From assembly GCA_030045215.1 (NCBI GenBank), contig JASIBJ010000470.1:1-5963 (forward strand): DNA of 5,963 nucleotides, in the 5' to 3' direction. Source of the stretch: Streptosporangiaceae bacterium (GTDB taxonomy: Bacteria > Actinomycetota > Actinomycetes > Streptosporangiales > Streptosporangiaceae). A program made the position numbers and the translations under genes. Positions 5,216 through 5,963 of this stretch are shown here, piece after piece. Under the pieces are notes generated by a model. That model did no database searches and was not told the DNA's origin. It saw nothing but the letters and a program-made list of their open reading frames with translations. Each line of letters starts with the position of its first letter. Positions within the stretch are counted from its first letter, which is position 1.

Positions 5216-5896
5216 ATGGCGAAACCGGAGATCGTGTCAGCCGAGGAGTGGGAGCAGGCCAGGGGTGAACTGCTCGCGGCGGAGAAGCAGGCGACCAGGA
5301 CGCTGGACGCGCTGGCGGCCCGCCGGCGCCGGCTCCCGATGGTGCGGTTCGCGGACGAGTACTCGTTCGACACAACGGCCGGCCGGAAGACGCTGGCTGA
5401 TTTGTTCGACGGCCGTGACCAGCTGGTCGTCTATCAGTTCATGGATCTCGGGCCTGACCGGTTCTGCCCCGGCTGCACGGGGTTCGTCAACAACATTCCC
5501 GTTCGCGTCCTGGCCGGCCTGGCCCGCGCCGGGGTCGCGTGGGTGACCGTGTCGGACATGCCGCTGGCGCAGATTGAGGCCTACAAGGCCAAGATGGGCT
5601 GGACGGTACCGTTCGTCTCGTCACACGGCACATCGTTCGCCGCTGATTGCGGCTCCCGCGGTGGCGGTTTCGTGCTGAGCGTGTTCCTGCGCGACGGCTC
5701 GGATGTCTATCGGACGTACTCCACGACGGCCCGCGGGGTAGACCGGCTTCTGTTCACCCACAACATCCTGGATCTGTGCGTCTACGGCCGCCAGGAGGAC
5801 TGGGAGGATTCCCCGGCGGGGTGGCCGCAGGAGCCAACGTATACAGACGAGCAGATCGAACTGCTCGAGACAATCGAGGGCGGCCAAGTCAAGTAG
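5216..5896 (+). CDS. DUF899 family thioredoxin-like protein
   Basis: From ATG 5216 the protein has 226 residues and opens MAKPEIVSAEEWEQARGELL, followed by a helical AAEKQATRTLDALAARRRRL and then PMVRFADEYSFDT. This is the usual N-terminus of DUF899 (PF05988) proteins, which are predicted to have a thioredoxin-like fold. The core DLFDGRDQLVVYQFM leads to DRFCPGCTGFVNN with a C84-P-G-C87 motif, then VAWVTVSDMPLAQIEAYKAK, equivalent to the peroxiredoxin/thioredoxin central strands. The C-terminus (VDRLLFTHNILDLCVYGRQE, then a Trp/Pro-rich stretch) fits the family. A dithiol-disulfide or related redox role is a family prediction; no member's substrate is assumed. The frame is open to 5126, but the extra 30 residues are not family-like and lack a ribosome binding site, while GAGAGG precedes 5216. 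There is no signal peptide, so it should be cytoplasmic. It may be independently transcribed, 135 bases after the crotonase gene. Confidence 0.87.
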   Translation: MAKPEIVSAEEWEQARGELLAAEKQATRTLDALAARRRRLPMVRFADEYSFDTTAGRKTLADLFDGRDQLVVYQFMDLGPDRFCPGCTGFVNNIPVRVLAGLARAGVAWVTVSDMPLAQIEAYKAKMGWTVPFVSSHGTSFAADCGSRGGGFVLSVFLRDGSDVYRTYSTTARGVDRLLFTHNILDLCVYGRQEDWEDSPAGWPQEPTYTDEQIELLETIEGGQVK

Positions 5897-5963
5897 CGGG
5901 CGGAAGCCTTCGTCCGGCACAGGGGCCCGGAACGTGCGGCCGCCCTGCGCGAGGGACAGGACC

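Noticed and set aside
5897..5963. Possible terminator or new gene in the final 67 bases
   Set aside because: Only a 4-bp-arm palindrome (GAAGCCTTC, 5903-5911) is visible, with no T-run and no start codon with a ribosome binding site.

Overview
The window is very GC-rich DNA, with coding third positions mostly G or C. Together with an F420-type (deazaflavin-dependent) nitroreductase homologue, a KstR-like TetR regulator, a DUF2277 protein and apparently leaderless start codons, this points to an actinobacterial chromosome. I cannot name the genus. It holds eight protein-coding genes, one of them partial. I see no RNA genes, insertion sequences, CRISPR array or prophage.

Left part (1-2679, all plus strand). 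The window opens with the last 45 codons of an acyl-CoA dehydrogenase. A TetR regulator of KstR-like type follows, then a large (591 aa) class C beta-lactamase-fold serine hydrolase. The hydrolase has a roughly 200-residue C-terminal extension and no signal peptide. A near-perfect 23-bp tandem duplication covers its 3' end and stop codon.

Middle (2726-4217, minus strand). Three genes read leftward as a probable operon: a second TetR regulator (GTG start at 4217), a 76-aa DUF2277 protein and a 136-aa deazaflavin-dependent nitroreductase family protein. The nitroreductase converges on the serine hydrolase gene.

Divergent promoter (4218-4255). The whole 38-bp gap between this regulator and the plus-strand crotonase-family gene is one perfect inverted repeat with 18-bp arms and a 2-bp centre. 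Both start codons directly abut it. Each arm carries an extended -10-like element (TGTTACTCT) placed so that transcription would begin at the first base of the start codon. The likely arrangement is one TetR operator embedded in two mirror-image leaderless promoters, controlling the regulator operon and the crotonase gene together. This is the most striking item in the window.

Right part (4256-5963, plus strand). The crotonase-family protein lacks both classical hydratase glutamates but keeps an aspartate typical of PaaG-like isomerases. After a 135-bp gap with a small hairpin and a possible promoter comes a DUF899 thioredoxin-like protein with a CPGC motif. The last 67 bases hold no gene I can identify.

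Taken together, the acyl-CoA dehydrogenase, crotonase homologue and two TetR regulators suggest a locus for catabolism of fatty-acid, steroid-like or aromatic CoA thioesters. The substrate cannot be told from the sequence.
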